Positions 10,339 through 21,917 of a DNA stretch of 64,000 nucleotides are shown one piece after another. Every line of letters begins with the position of its first letter. The first letter of the stretch is position 1. The notes under the pieces were generated by a model. That model searched no databases, had not been told where the DNA came from, and saw only the letters and a list, made by a program, of their open reading frames with translations. A program made the position numbers and the translations under genes. Origin of the DNA: Galdieria sulphuraria (Eukaryota; Rhodophyta; Bangiophyceae; Galdieriales; Galdieriaceae); NCBI RefSeq assembly GCF_000341285.1, contig NW_005178437.1, forward strand, positions 1 to 64,000, in the 5' to 3' direction.

Positions 10339-12526
10339 TCATCTTTTGTTTTTCTTCCATCGAAGAAAAGAGTTCAAGACAAGTTGCCTAGAGCGTGGAA
10401 TACTATCAAAACTCGTTCGTGACTGTGTAGTGTCACCCATTGGAATTGCGATAGCTACACTACTTGCCTCAGGAGCTAAAGGCTCTCCAACTTCCTTCGA
10501 AACTGTGGAAGACGAGGAGGAAGAGGTGTCAGGGATCGCTTCCATATGCAACTCAGAACTGTTCTCCGGTGCAGAGGTTGCCAGTAATGGAGTCATTTCA
10601 CTCTGCGTAAACGGCAAGTCTGTATTCCAAATAGAAGGGAGGCAAAGCGACTGTGAAATTATCATGTCATCTGAAGGCCTATCGATTCCTGCCAAAACAT
10701 CATTTACCGGACGATGAAGAGATGACTTGGCAGAAATGTTTTTGCCACTCCAACTGTATTCTTCTGGAGCAGATGAGGCATATAGCTGAGATAACTTATC
10801 AGATGTACTTTTTCTATCCAATATTTTGTTTCTAAGCTCGGTGGAGTCATTATCCTGCCAACTCTTATCCTTTGCAACTGTTTCGCTACCCTTCCAAGCT
10901 TCGTAAACATTAGGCAAAGAAGCTGCTCCCTCACAGTGGTACATCGATTTCTTAGCCTTCTCTCTTCTTTCGGATAGGGGACTTGTCATTTTAAAAGCAT
11001 CTTCGTCATCTCGTCTCGGATAATCCATGTCAGCTCCTCTCAAAAGAGTTTTCAGGTCAGTCTCCTTGATGGCTATATAACCTTCTCCGCGAAGGCTACG
11101 AAATACTTGAATGGGAAACTTTTGAATAGCTACCTTACGTACCGAGATTGTTTCAAGAACGAAGAGGAACGATTCTGTAGTTTCTGCCGAAGTCCTTTCA
11201 CAATCAATCTGCTAACTGGCTTCATCGAAGTCATATCCTGATATTGATCTGTCTCATCTATAATCTCTTCCTGTAGAATTTCCTCTATAATATCTTCCAA
11301 AGTTACCACACCTAAAAACTTTCTTATTCAAAGTGTGATACTCATAAAATTAGTAATTTTTGAATAACCAACCGATGGCGATCGTGTGGTTTATCGTAAA
11401 CAATGGCCATATGACTATGACCCCTTTGAAATTCACCCAGCAGAGTTTCCACGTTGGTTTGATCCGAAACATATAAAGGAGCAGTAACAGCAAGTTGATC
11501 TTCTGCATGTTTGGAAACAAAAACTCGAATAGGAAGTTTCTCACTAGGGTTATAAGATATGAGACCTTGTTCCTCTGTTAGAAAATACATTACTGATCAC
11601 TTTAGAGACAAACCTTTTACCAATAGCAAAGCAACGACATTGTTTCTATTCCCATCATAAAGTGGTATCCTTGAATGTCCATTCTTTGCTATCTCTCGAG
11701 TAAGTTTTCTATCCAACTTTTGATCAACATCCAACATGAATACATGCTCTGCAGGAGTCATTATGTCTTTCACCTAAAACATAATAAACAGTTGAACTGA
11801 CGTTGAAGTGACCCAATAACCTTCTTGTCTTTCAGCGCCAAGGCACTCTCCACTATGTGATACTCATCAGAAGTCAACACGTTATATTTATATCTTTCAT
11901 ATAAATCAAAAAGAGTTTTCAACTCCCTACGATTCAAAACTCTCAAATAGTCACGGCCTATAACTGCATCCATGGCCTTTGACAGTGGAAATGATATAGG
12001 AAAACAAATGAACACCAAAGCCTTTACAAAGGAGGAAAAGTACGAGGCGATTTTCAAACCATGACGAAGACAAAGAGCTTCTGGAATGATATTGCCAAAA
12101 AGGAACATACCGCCAACTGAAATAACAAGAGGATATATACCATGAGGAATCAAAGGATATATTGTCAGCGGTAGCAATTCTTGCGCAACAGTTGACGTCA
12201 CCAGAAGCGTAGTCAAAACCTTTCAGCTACGTGAGGACGAAAAGTAAAGGAAAATCATATCTTACAAGATTAGACTTTTTTCTAAGAGGCAAAATTTTTC
12301 GGGCATAGTCAGACTCTTCTCCTGAAGAACTTGCCGCTAATACCTCCAACTCCAAAGTACTCAAAGTAAAAATTCCCTGGGTAAGACCCTAATTGAAAGA
12401 ATGAAACAACATTAAGTGCAACCAAAATGAATCACTAACTGAAGAAACTGCCGCTAGGAAAAGACTAACTGCCGCTAGTGCTAGGAGAACTACGGGGTGT
12501 AAATTCTCTATAAAGCCATGCTTCAT
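10339..12526 (-). CDS. CNNM/CorC-type transporter with DUF21 and CBS domains
   Basis: About seven exons are read on the minus strand from ATG 12526. The N-terminus is a hydrophobic segment (HPVVLLALAAVSLFLAA). A DUF21 membrane domain follows, with GGMFLFGNIIPEALCLRHG. Next comes the CBS pair, entered through KDKKVKDIMTPAEHVFMLD with HSRIPLYDG, and closing in KFLGVVTLEDIIEEIL. This order is that of CNNM/ACDP proteins and bacterial CorC, which move or sense magnesium at a membrane. A 230-residue Ser-rich cytoplasmic tail has no known domain. One intron (about 11330-11383) carries a clear TACTAAT branch-point sequence. The DUF21-CBS family is firm; whether it transports Mg2+ or another divalent ion is not shown by sequence. 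Confidence 0.88.
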
Positions 12527-13403
12527 CTGTTGGCGATCCAAATCGATCGATCAATTGTCTTAATGTGAGTCTGCAGCTTCCCACTTGTTGTACAGTCGGA
12601 GTTTAGAGAGTAGAACAATGTAAAGTTAGTGGCTCAAATATTCAGATTAAACTATACTTGTTTTTTATACTGAAACTCAGTTTGTCTAAGATAACGAGGC
12701 ACCTACAAGCTAGTAAAATTATCAAATGGGAAAATAAGTGTTCTTCTCTGAAGTTTGGTAGTAATTCTCACTTTGTTGCTGAGGCAATAAGGGGTGATAC
12801 TCCTCTAAAGTAGAGTATGTATTTGTTATCCAAGTCAAATCTTAATTATGTTGGTTATATCCTTGTAAATTCTCTGTGTTGATATAAGAGATAGATAAGA
12901 GAATAACCGGATGATTTGAATCTCTTTCTTACAACTTTCTAACCTTGTATAATTTCAGTTTTCTTGTCAACTTGACTCTGCAAAGGTTGCAAAATTATTT
13001 TAATAAACTAAAAGGACTGGAATTTTGGTCTCTTTGAAATGCAACGTTTTCTTCGAGAAGGATTCAAAATCTCTCTATACTACTAACAACTGAAAAAGCC
13101 TCGTTAAGCAGACCGACAATATTCAATATATGTTTTTATGAATTTATTTTTCTATGATGAAGCACTCAGAAAAATAGTTTGTCTTAATGTAAGCGCATGC
13201 GAACACTAAGTCCTCCATATTCCAATTATCCCAAAGAACTACTGGGAAGTTCCTTTTAATGCCATGCGGATACTACATGAGGGTTTGATTTGATCATTTG
13301 GCTCAAGTCAATTTTCTACAATGTGGTGTCCATTAACTTGAGGAATTGTGAAGAGTTTTGTGAACATTCGACATAAATACTTATGAGAAAAGTTTGCTAA
13401 GAA
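12527..13403. other. intergenic promoter region, no gene recognised
   Basis: Divergent spacer of about 880 bp between the CNNM gene (-) and VPS23 (+). No open frame of useful length, no tRNA fold and no repeat was seen; it is AT-rich with many short T runs. Confidence 0.5.
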
Positions 13404-15000
13404 ATGATGGATAATTTAGGTTTCTTTCAGGGACTGGTGAGTACGAAAGTAGAAGTGAGGCATAAGTAAAATTTAGGTAACACTAGGCACAAAATGGATA
13501 TGATAACTTTGCTATTCAAAGATTGCAAGCGGAACTGACTGAAATCAAACAGAAAGGAAAGAAGCTAGGATTTACTATTGGTTTTCACCCTATATTCAAG
13601 CACAAGATGTGGTAAGCAAATAGCTTTAGTTTGAAGAAAGGACTCAAAGTATGTTAGTTGTTTGGAAGGCGTGGTTATCATCGTCTACAAAGAAAGGCCG
13701 TACAATATTCCAGTTTCTATATGGATTCCTGCAGGGTATCCTCGGTATCCACCTCAAGTACACGTTGTTCCAACAAGTTCTATGATACTAAAGCAAGGTC
13801 ATAAATACATGGACCCACAGGGCGTTGTATGCTGAGCATAAGATTTCCACTATTCCTTTGCTAATATGCTCGTGTATCTTAGGTACATCATGAAGTCTTG
13901 AATCGATGGAATCCTCAGATGTATGGACTTTCAACAATAATTCAAGTTTTGGAAGTTATCTTTAGTCAGGAACCTCCAGTTTTTGCAAAGCGTGCTGAAC
14001 AGATGCCTAAAGTTAGTCCAATCAATCAAAGCGTTAGCCATATCAAAAGTGACGTGGGAGATGATAATGAACAAAATTTCCAAGTTGCTGCTTCTCGTAG
14101 TCAAAAGAAATCATCATTGAAGAGTATGGTTAGAAGTAAATACGCAGGCCCCGTCGCGAGTAATATACCTGCTCAATTGGCAGCTCCGAATCTTCATGCT
14201 TCGTATCAACACTATCCAACTTCCCCTTGGAACACAAATTCGATGACGCTGACTCCTGAAGAATTGAAGAGAAGGTATGTTTACTCTAGATGAACAAAGA
14301 AGAAATTTTATCTTTCTACTCCGTAGAGAATTGGTAGAAAAAGCCAGCGAAAGGATAAGAGTCTTTTTGGCAACTTATGTACAGCAGTCCAGAACAGAAA
14401 TTGCACATCTTTTGGAGCAAAGAAATCAATGCCTTGCTGCCAGTGAGTCCATCGATGCAGGTATGGAAATTTGAACAAAAATGAACAATTTCATCTATCA
14501 CTATTAGAAATGACTTCGGCCACACAGGAACAAGAGGAGACAGAAATGGAATATGAACAAGTCCAAACAGTCTATGATGACTTGAGCCAATGGCTTGAAA
14601 AGGAGAAGGTATTTTCTGCTTTTTCTAAGAATGTTTCGTTTTAGAACATTTTTTCTAGCCGAGACTAACTGAAATGAATTTGGATTCCTTTGTCATTTTT
14701 CCAACTAAGATTCTGAATAAGGTAAGATAACAACGTTTCATGTCGTTGTATTGATGCTCTTACATTGAATAGATTGAAAAAATGCGAGCAATGAATGCTG
14801 CTTATCAAGATGCCTTATGTTTATTAGATGAAGCTCTACAAGAAGAAGTCATCTCTCTTGAGCAGTTCCTAAAAGTAGGTTATTTTCTATTTTAGAATCG
14901 TTTAAAAGCTTAGTGGAGTATTTAGGAAGTAAGAAAGATATCTAAAGAACAGTATCAGTTGCGTTCCGTATTAAAAGAGCTTACTTCCAATACGAAATAA
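13404..15000 (+). CDS. VPS23: VPS23/TSG101, ESCRT-I subunit with UEV domain
   Basis: Nine exons (13404-13436, 13487-13611, 13658-13826, 13883-14274, 14327-14460, 14508-14608, 14659-14721, 14773-14874, 14926-15000) give 397 residues, all in phase. The UEV domain, an inactive E2 fold, is clear: CLEGVVIIVYKERPYNIPV, SIWIPAGYPRYPPQVHVVP, HKYMDPQGVVHHEVLNRW and FSQEPPVF. No catalytic Cys stands where an active E2 has one. A Ser-rich linker and a coiled coil follow (ELKRRELVEKASERIRVFL). The C-terminal steadiness box holds IEKMRAMNAAYQDALCLLDEAL, which assembles with VPS28 and VPS37. ESCRT-I sorts ubiquitinated cargo into multivesicular bodies. VTA1, another ESCRT-pathway gene, lies 7 kb away. Confidence 0.92.
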
Positions 15001-15426
15001 AGAAGAGATGAACAGTTTAGTCTCTTTTTTTCATTTTTTCTATTAAGGCAATTGACTCGTATCAAATTTTGAAATTTCGTCTTTATACAGCAACATTTGC
15101 ACTTTTCGTCTCCAAATGACAGAGAGATGGATAGAATGAAATCCAGTTTGAGCAGGAAGAGTCTCTAGGACACAGAGATTTTATATATTTCAAATATATC
15201 ATGAACTCTATTTGTAGCTAAGTCATAACAAATGCATATTCCATGCTTGAAGAAATTTTGTAATAATTGGTTTACTTGTCATTGCTATAGGAAATATCGA
15301 ATATGAAAAAGGTTCTCTCATAGTATCAAACTATTCATTTTCGAAATAACAAATTTTTTTTATTTTTCTTGTAAAATATTTTTCTTCACTTCTATCTGGA
15401 TGATCCTGTGTTCTCCAAAGGATCTT
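15001..15426. other. convergent intergenic region
   Basis: AT-rich spacer between the 3' ends of VPS23 and FabZ. No coding or RNA feature was recognised. Confidence 0.5.
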
Positions 15427-16483
15427 TCAAGACTGTACTGAAAAGGTAAATTCTCCCTCTACAGCCAATTTTCCATCCACATATGCTCTGAATGACACAT
15501 GACTGAAATAAATAGATAGTTCAACACTTTACTCACTTGCCACTCATTTTGCCAATTCCCAACTGTTGTCGAACAGAAAGTACTTCCATTTGCATCACTA
15601 AAGTATCACCAGGAACGACCGGCTTCCGAAAACGAACCTGAGTAACACCTAAACCCGATGAACATCAACGATAATATATCTAAAAGATACGCGGACCTGC
15701 AAAATAGAAGTCACGATAACTATCGGATATAGGCGGTTGAAGCATCACTATGCCACCCAACTACAATTGTCCACGGCAGGTTTTCAATATTACTATTACC
15801 TTGTCAATTTTCAATTTCATACCTGTGCCAAAGCCTCGAGCATATAAACTCCAGGAAAAATAGGTTTTTCAGGAAAATGACCGATAAACTGAGGTTCGTT
15901 AAAAGTAACCTAGTTTATAATCATTTCTGTCGAATAAGAAAAGGTTACAAAAGCAATCCTCTAGCTTACGTTCTTCAGACCTACTGCTCTTTTGCCAGCT
16001 TCAAACTCTATCACACGATCGACCAACAAGAATGGGAATCTATTCAGCAAATATATATCACTCAGTCGCTAAAAAGAACACAAGGGCAAGTACCGATGGG
16101 GAAGTATCTTCAATATTTCTGTAGGACCAAACACTGTAGTTACTCCTAGAAATCAGAATATACTTAAAGTGGTATACAAGGGAAGTCTCAAACCAACCTG
16201 AGTGATTTTTTGATAACTCTTCCGCAGAAAGTTGCATTTTGAAAGTGAGATCGCGGTGTCTACACGAAGGAGTTTGCTCAAGATTTTGAGAGCGTAAAAA
16301 AGGTGTTCTCATATTTCGATATTTCTCAAGGTTACGTTGTTGTTGTATCGATTTGCCTCGAGGCTCTAAACCCAGTCGTTTGGTTTTTATCGGAAATGAG
16401 TTACTAACAATGTACATCGCCTGCACCGCGTTGTTGTGGTGGACGGTGAAGCCCAAATCGATCTGCAATCTTAAATCTGGCAT
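15427..16483 (-). CDS. fabZ: FabZ, 3-hydroxyacyl-ACP dehydratase (plastid)
   Basis: Seven exons (16483-16198, 16145-16094, 16039-15970, 15909-15823, 15760-15697, 15648-15537, 15502-15427) give 248 residues, with all phases consistent. The hot-dog fold core is unmistakable: [14 protein letters not shown], then [20 protein letters not shown], which carries the catalytic His and Glu, and VVPGDTL. The core matches bacterial FabZ. About 95 extra residues at the N-terminus are basic and Gln/Arg-rich, as expected of a plastid transit peptide. The enzyme removes water from 3-hydroxyacyl-ACP in type II fatty-acid synthesis. ATG 16483 is the first possible start; an in-frame ATG about 20 codons later is also plausible. 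The ORF ends in VQS. Confidence 0.93.
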
Positions 16484-16990
16484 TCGTTCGTGACACGCGG
16501 GTATTATAATCCCACTTGGACTGCTTAAAGGATACTCAAGCCAATCTTACTCATTTGAAATCTGCTTTGAAACAGCAGTTGGATATTGATTGAAATAGAT
16601 TCTCTTTGAAATAACTATGGAACTGTTTTTGAACTTGGATCTAAGACCACCTTGCAAATGACTCGAATGATTCATTTGTCCTTTTTATAGAAGAGATACT
16701 TTGTCGCTCCATTAAAGACACAATATTAACGAAGGCAATATTTTCTTTTTGAACATTTCTCTTTTCGAGTCGGTGATTAGATGGTGCTATTCAAAAGACT
16801 CATCAGAATTAAAACTGTCTTTAAATGAAAATGCAATGTTCAATTACAACACAATGTGTCGTCTTTATTTCAAATATAATATTGCTTTTACTAAGGTTCC
16901 AAACCTTGTTCCATATCAGCTAGCCATTGTTTATAAATTGATGTATTCCTACAAACACAATGAGTAATCTCTCCTTTATTGGCAATAGAC
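16484..16990. other. intergenic region, no gene recognised
   Basis: A 72-codon frame (16749-16967, +) is the only long one; it has no motif and its composition looks like ordinary AT-rich spacer. The region holds the FabZ promoter and the 3' end of the next gene. Confidence 0.45.
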
Positions 16991-18076
16991 TTACTTGTCA
17001 CAGTCCTTGCCAGTGACACCGATACGTCGCTCCCATAACTCAGAAGACAAGTTGTATTGCTGAGTAGAGAACCATTTTTGCCATGCCACTGCTTCTCTTC
17101 TCTTCGAAAGTTTGTTTTTCTCGATACGAACTTCTTCCGATGTGTCTTCCGTCAACTTGGGATTATAACCTTCTAATTCAACAGCAACCGGTCTCCAACG
17201 GTCAATTTCACTCCATTCATCGTCAAGAGACTCATCTAGACTTGAGGAATCTTCGTTACCTTTCTGAGATAATTGATGCCAATTTTCCCAGGCTGAAGGC
17301 TCAGAAACAGTTTGAGTTTCAGACTCTATAAGAAAGGACAAATAAGAACTCAATAACAGTATTTCCAGGTTGCGTTACCTTTTGAGAAAATGTGCATAGG
17401 AGAAATAGCATCGTGAAAAGGACGCAAGTTGTTTTCACTATCAATATAGTACTTGAACACATCTTCTTTTTGATGTTTGGATATCTCTTGAGTTTTCCTC
17501 CTTATATCAGCTGATTCAACCAAATCTGGAAATTGAAGCCAGCTTGTGTTAGGATTCCAAGAAGTTGAAAACTGGACTGAATAGTCAGAAGGTTCTTCTT
17601 CCATTCCTGTCGAGTTTGGAGAGTTATTTTGATAAAGTGAATGACTATCTGTTGTCATAGAATTGGAATGGCTTATCTCAGCGGAGTCCAACTGCACTCG
17701 AGAACTCTGTTGAATGAAAGTTGGACCACCCTCTTCTCTTTCATCTGTAGTGGTATCCTACAAAGAGAAGATTCAGAAGAACACACTCATTTAATAAATA
17801 AATATTATATATATATATACTTACAACAAACACCGAACTATCTTCATCCGTTACGTTGATCGGGTTGTTCGCTTCTAATGAGTGTTCTTTCAGTGTCTTG
17901 TTTACCTCTCTGGCTATGTTTCTCCAATAGTTGGGATGACTACGACTAGGTTGCTCTACTTGCAAGCACGAAACACAACGAAAACAGCAGAGTTGTTTTC
18001 CAGATAACTTGGAAAACCATTTTCTCTTTTTAGGTGCTCCAAAAACAGGAGAGACAAAAGTCAACATTGCCAACAT
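16991..18076 (-). CDS. unrecognised protein, 321 residues
   Basis: Three exons (18076-17825, 17757-17379, 17325-16991) join in phase. I do not recognise the family. The N-terminus is short and hydrophobic (MLAMLTFVSPVFGAP), then Cys-rich (CCFRCVSC), which could be a signal or organelle-import sequence. The middle is Ser/Asn-rich and acidic. The C-terminus has several Trp-centred motifs (SAWENWHQL, DDEWSEIDRWRP, AWQKWFSTQQYN, SELWERRIG) and looks like the most conserved part. An intron holds a short TA repeat near 17800-17818. The gene starts 35 bp from the ALG11 start on the other strand, so the two must share promoter DNA. Confidence 0.75.
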
Positions 18077-18111
18077 GATAGTCGAGAATTCACAAAGTCC
18101 TCAAAGATAAA
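18077..18111. promoter_or_regulatory. 35-bp bidirectional start region
   Basis: Only 35 bp separate the start codons of the unrecognised gene (-) and ALG11 (+). Each 5' UTR or promoter must reach into the neighbouring gene. Confidence 0.55.
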
Positions 18112-20215
18112 ATGGTTGAATGGATTGTCATATGGTGTTGCTTATGGACGATCTGCATATTGAGTTATACTCTTTACATAAAACAAAAATTAAACAAAAA
18201 TAAGAGTAGAGTTGACAATTTTCAGAAAGACCAATCAATTCTGACCTTTGGTTTCTTTCATCCTTACTGTTCTGCAGGAGGCGGGGGAGAACGAGTATTG
18301 TGGTAGGTATTGGCGCCCTCCTCAATCGACACTTACCAACGCTGCTTCAACGCAAGGTTGGAAGTATGCCATCTTTTGGAAAATTTTCCTTCTTGTAAGA
18401 TTATTATCTACACATCTGAAGAAACAACTGTAGATGTAGGCGCTGTTGTGTTAGCAGTTGATGTCGATTGAACAATTATCTTTTCCAGGCACTGACAGAG
18501 AAAGTTTACAGACAGTTTGGAATTCGTGTTCTTCCAAAGTTTTCTCTCGTATTTTTGGAGTCTTCATTTCTTTTGGGTTAGTTAATTTTCTTGAAGTTGT
18601 TTGAACAGCTTATTGTCGATTCATAGAGCCAAAGGAGTATCCTTGGTTTACGTTGCTTGGTCAGGCAATTGGATCTATGTTTGTAGCTATAGAAGTGAGA
18701 ATGGAGTTAAGCTTTTCGAATGGCTATAACATCTTGTAATAGGCCTTATTACGATATACTCCAAATTGTTTTGTAGACACTACAGGTTTTCCTGCTTCCA
18801 TGTCTATCGCTCGATTTTGTTTTGGTTGTTACGTTGTTTGTTATGTGCATTACCCAACTGTTTCAAAGGACATGTTGCAAGTAAGAATCTATTTTTTTCT
18901 TTTTCAGAAATTGTTCCATCGCTTTAGGTTGTTAGACAGAGACAAGTCAAATACAATAATCGCACTTTTATTGCAAAATCTTATCTTGCCACTCAATGCA
19001 AACTATTTTACTATCGAGTAAGTTTGTCAACTGGTTTGACTTGTAATGTTTGACTTTTTGTAGGTACTTATGTTTTTGTATTTCCTAACTGGCAAATGTG
19101 CCGACGTAGTTATGGTTTGTCAATTTCGTAATTGAAGCGGCTTTGACAAATGTGAATTACCTTTTTTAGGTCAATTCTTCTTGGACAAAACAGCACATTT
19201 CTGTGATGTGGAAACCCGAATATTTGCAAATCGTTTATCCACCTTGTTCGGTCAAAGTATCGCGGTCAACTCTCCTTTTTTGATTGTTTCTCTAATCACT
19301 TTGTCCTAGACGTTACTTGACTTTTGTTTATCAGGTCGAAAGAGACATTGGATAGTGTCTCTTTCCCAATTTCGAGAAGAGAAGAACCATATATTGCAAC
19401 TATTTATTATTCAGAAACTTGTCCAGCAACATGAAGAGAAAGATCTACAAGGTTTGATACTTCTTTAGTCTTATCACGGCAGCCTATTATTTTGGCCAAA
19501 TGCTTAGATTTTTGTTTGGTAATGATGGGAAGTACTCGTAATGAACAAGATGTTGAAAGAGTTTCCCAACTTCAAAAGCTAGCTGGTGACTTGAGTAAGG
19601 AAGCATTGTTTGTTGCAGATAACCTTTGTTATTTGTTGAGTGTGGATAGATATTGCGTCGTATGTTCGATGGGTCATCAACGCTAGTCATGAACAAATTT
19701 ACAATTATTTATCGAAAGCTGCTATTGCATTGCATACAATGCGAGATGAACATTTTGGTACTTATTAATCCATTTTGTTATTTTTGGATAATGAAAGAGT
19801 CTCGTTAGGTATCAGCGTAGTAGAATTTATGGCGGCGGGAGTGATTCCTATTGCTCATCGTTCAGGTGGCGTAGCAAAGGACATTATTACACATGAACAG
19901 TAAGTATGCAATTTCTCATGCTTTATCTCTGAGAAATACAAGAAATGGATATTTGGCTAGCAATCTTGAAGAATATGTTGCTATTCTTGAAAGATTGTTA
20001 TTTCAACTATCAGAGGAGCAATTGCATTCCATACAAGTAAGTTGGCTATTGTCTTTACTTCTATTTGTATCTTTGAATCTTTATTTCGTGTTGAATTCTA
20101 GTGCAATATGAGAACACGAGTGGCGGAATTTTCTGATGAAACATTTGCCTCAGAATTCACGAAACATTTGCTTTTTCCTCGTTGTTCACCGGTTGTGGAA
20201 TATAAAAAGTTGTAG
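18112..20215 (+). CDS. ALG11: ALG11, GDP-Man:Man3GlcNAc2-PP-dolichol alpha-1,2-mannosyltransferase
   Basis: A many-exon gene ending in TAG at 20213-20215. An N-terminal membrane helix ([18 protein letters not shown]) anchors the enzyme in the ER. The ALG11 landmark [17 protein letters not shown] follows directly, then [22 protein letters not shown] after a short intron. Further landmarks are [51 protein letters not shown] and, near the end, [20 protein letters not shown] with the GT4 donor-site Glu. It adds the fourth and fifth mannoses of the N-glycan precursor on the cytosolic face. Exon borders in the middle (about 19020-19800) were not all fixed. The family is certain. Confidence 0.92.
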
Positions 20216-20334
20216 TTTATAAAATATTTGTAGAGTATGTTATCGATAGTTGTAAGGTTGTATGATGACACAAAAGACGCATGAACGGGATACAAATATT
20301 TCATGTGGAAAGAAACCCACATAAGGTTGTAATA

Positions 20335-20967
20335 TCAAGAAGGCGGTGGAGCAGAAGGCTCATAGTAAGTGGTGCCTGGTAAAGTATTCGTTGAATTTAA
20401 ATAAGAACGAGTTGGATAATTCCAAGATGAAGTTGGGATGCCTTGTGCAACAGCAGGCCGCTGAACTGGTATTTGGTAGGGATTCGCTGGTCTAGTACCT
20501 CTGGAAAACTTATGATAAGATAGCCAACGAAATCCGATGTAAATGCAAATAAGAAAACCTCCAATACCGACGATTATACACACTCTAACAACTTATTAGC
20601 CTTTAGAAACTGCAAAATGAGATAACATACACAAAGACAACTATTCTCCAAGTACTCGTTTCACAACTCCAGTTGAAGTCACAGTTATTATTGGGACTCC
20701 CAGGATAGACTGCACCGCAGGCCTGTTGTGAGTCAAACAAACACTTTCGAACGTCCTCATAACACAAGTTATTACCTGAAACAAACCTCCACAAACTTGT
20801 CCGTTACAAACCAGCTCATTATTACAAAGAGTACAACAGGTTTCCCAAGCAAACTAGTTGGTTCCCTTTCAGAAAACTTGCTGTTTGTTTATTTCCAAGC
20901 ATACCACACAGTTTCTTGATAGCAAGACAAACCAAAAAAGAATATAAGGATACTTGCACATATCCAT
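20335..20967 (-). CDS. small Cys-rich type I membrane protein, family unknown
   Basis: Four exons are needed. The first begins at ATG 20967 and encodes a signal peptide (YPYILFWFVLLS). The lumenal part is short and Cys-rich (ETCCTLCNNELVCNGQVCG, then ACGAVYPGSPNNNCDFNWSC), with about ten Cys that could form disulfides. One transmembrane helix follows (CIIVGIGGFLICIYIGF). The cytosolic tail is rich in Pro, Tyr and Ser (YQIPVQRPAVAQG, SAPPPS). This layout recalls Shisa/VOPP/CYSTM-like adaptors in animals and plants, but I see no specific family motif. Intron phases agree from signal peptide to tail. A role in receptor or cargo binding would be a guess. Confidence 0.7.
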
Positions 20968-21040
20968 GTCTCAGAATATTGTTAGAACCCGCTACTTCTT
21001 CTCGACAATAACAATACTGGGAGCTAAAGAACGATTGATC

Positions 21041-21754
21041 CTATAAAGAATGACTCATATAATCAATTCTCGAATATAGATTGAAAGGAATCGAAAGATA
21101 CCATTCATGGTAAGTTACACTCCAAGTATCCTTTGGTAACTTGGCAACATAGTTCAATACCTCACTTCGTTCCTCTAAACCTCCAGGATGGCCAACATAA
21201 CAAACCAAGGAAATGATACCCGAGTGACACAACTTTGGAAGTAAACTCTCCAAGCTATTTGTAGTTGTTCTTGCTGTTGTTCTTATTTGTCTGTCTCCAT
21301 TCGGTAGATAACCCAAATTATAGCTTATTAAACGAATACTATTATCCTTTACATATTTTGAAAGAAACTCGTGACTATTACAAACAAACTCTACGCGTGG
21401 GTACTGTGAAGGATCGATCTCTGACCGCAATAGCGCTTCTGTTTGATATATGGCATAAGTTTGTATATCACAAGCAAGAAGAAAACCCTTAGGGCCAACC
21501 AACTTTGCAATACGTAATGAGTCTCTACCTTTTCCACACGTTGCATCGATACAAGAGTCGCCAGGTTGAACATGACTGGACCATACAGCGTCTAGAAAAT
21601 CCTTTTGTTGACAGAGCGACAATTTTGAATGGTACGAGGCACAACAAATATAACTACTTTTCTTTATCCCTCTCATGTTCACTCGGTGTAGTCGAAAACA
21701 GTCAAGGGGTAGTAACCAACCAAGTTGCCAATGGAAGGGTTCTTTGAGCCACAT
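21041..21754 (-). CDS. MnmM/YtqB-like SAM-dependent methyltransferase
   Basis: A single exon of 237 codons. The SAM-binding motif I reads CIDATCGKGRDSLRIAKLVG, followed by the acidic strand LLACDIQ. The pair NLGYLPNGD and VCYVGHPGG are hallmarks of the YtqB (rRMeth, PF06962) family. Family members in Bacillus (MnmM) methylate the wobble uridine intermediate nm5s2U of tRNA, and plants carry organellar homologues. About 45 residues before the methyltransferase core are basic with hydroxylated residues, suiting an organelle leader. Being intronless sets it apart from most neighbours, as would suit gene transfer from the plastid ancestor. The family is clear; the RNA substrate is inferred. Confidence 0.85.
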   Translation of the reverse strand: MWLKEPFHWQLGWLLPLDCFRLHRVNMRGIKKSSYICCASYHSKLSLCQQKDFLDAVWSSHVQPGDSCIDATCGKGRDSLRIAKLVGPKGFLLACDIQTYAIYQTEALLRSEIDPSQYPRVEFVCNSHEFLSKYVKDNSIRLISYNLGYLPNGDRQIRTTARTTTNSLESLLPKLCHSGIISLVCYVGHPGGLEERSEVLNYVAKLPKDTWSVTYHEWYLSIPFNLYSRIDYMSHSL

Positions 21755-21772
21755 ATTTGTATCTATCTATAG

Positions 21773-21802
21773 AAATATATATATATATATGTATGTATAT
21801 GT
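21773..21802. repeat. AT/GTAT microsatellite
   Basis: A run of about eight AT units followed by GTATGTATATG lies in the 163-bp spacer between the divergent MnmM-like and VTA1 genes. Confidence 0.85.
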
Positions 21803-21917
21803 TATAAATGATGGATATGAACAACTTATCACAGTAATATGCTGAACATTATTGAAATATTTCCTATTGATCTTCCTTTAAGAACTCTTTTAATTCCTCA
21901 TTTTTAGGAAATACGTA

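Noticed and set aside
16749-16967. 72-codon plus-strand frame between FabZ and the unknown gene
   Set aside because: Composition like spacer, no motif.
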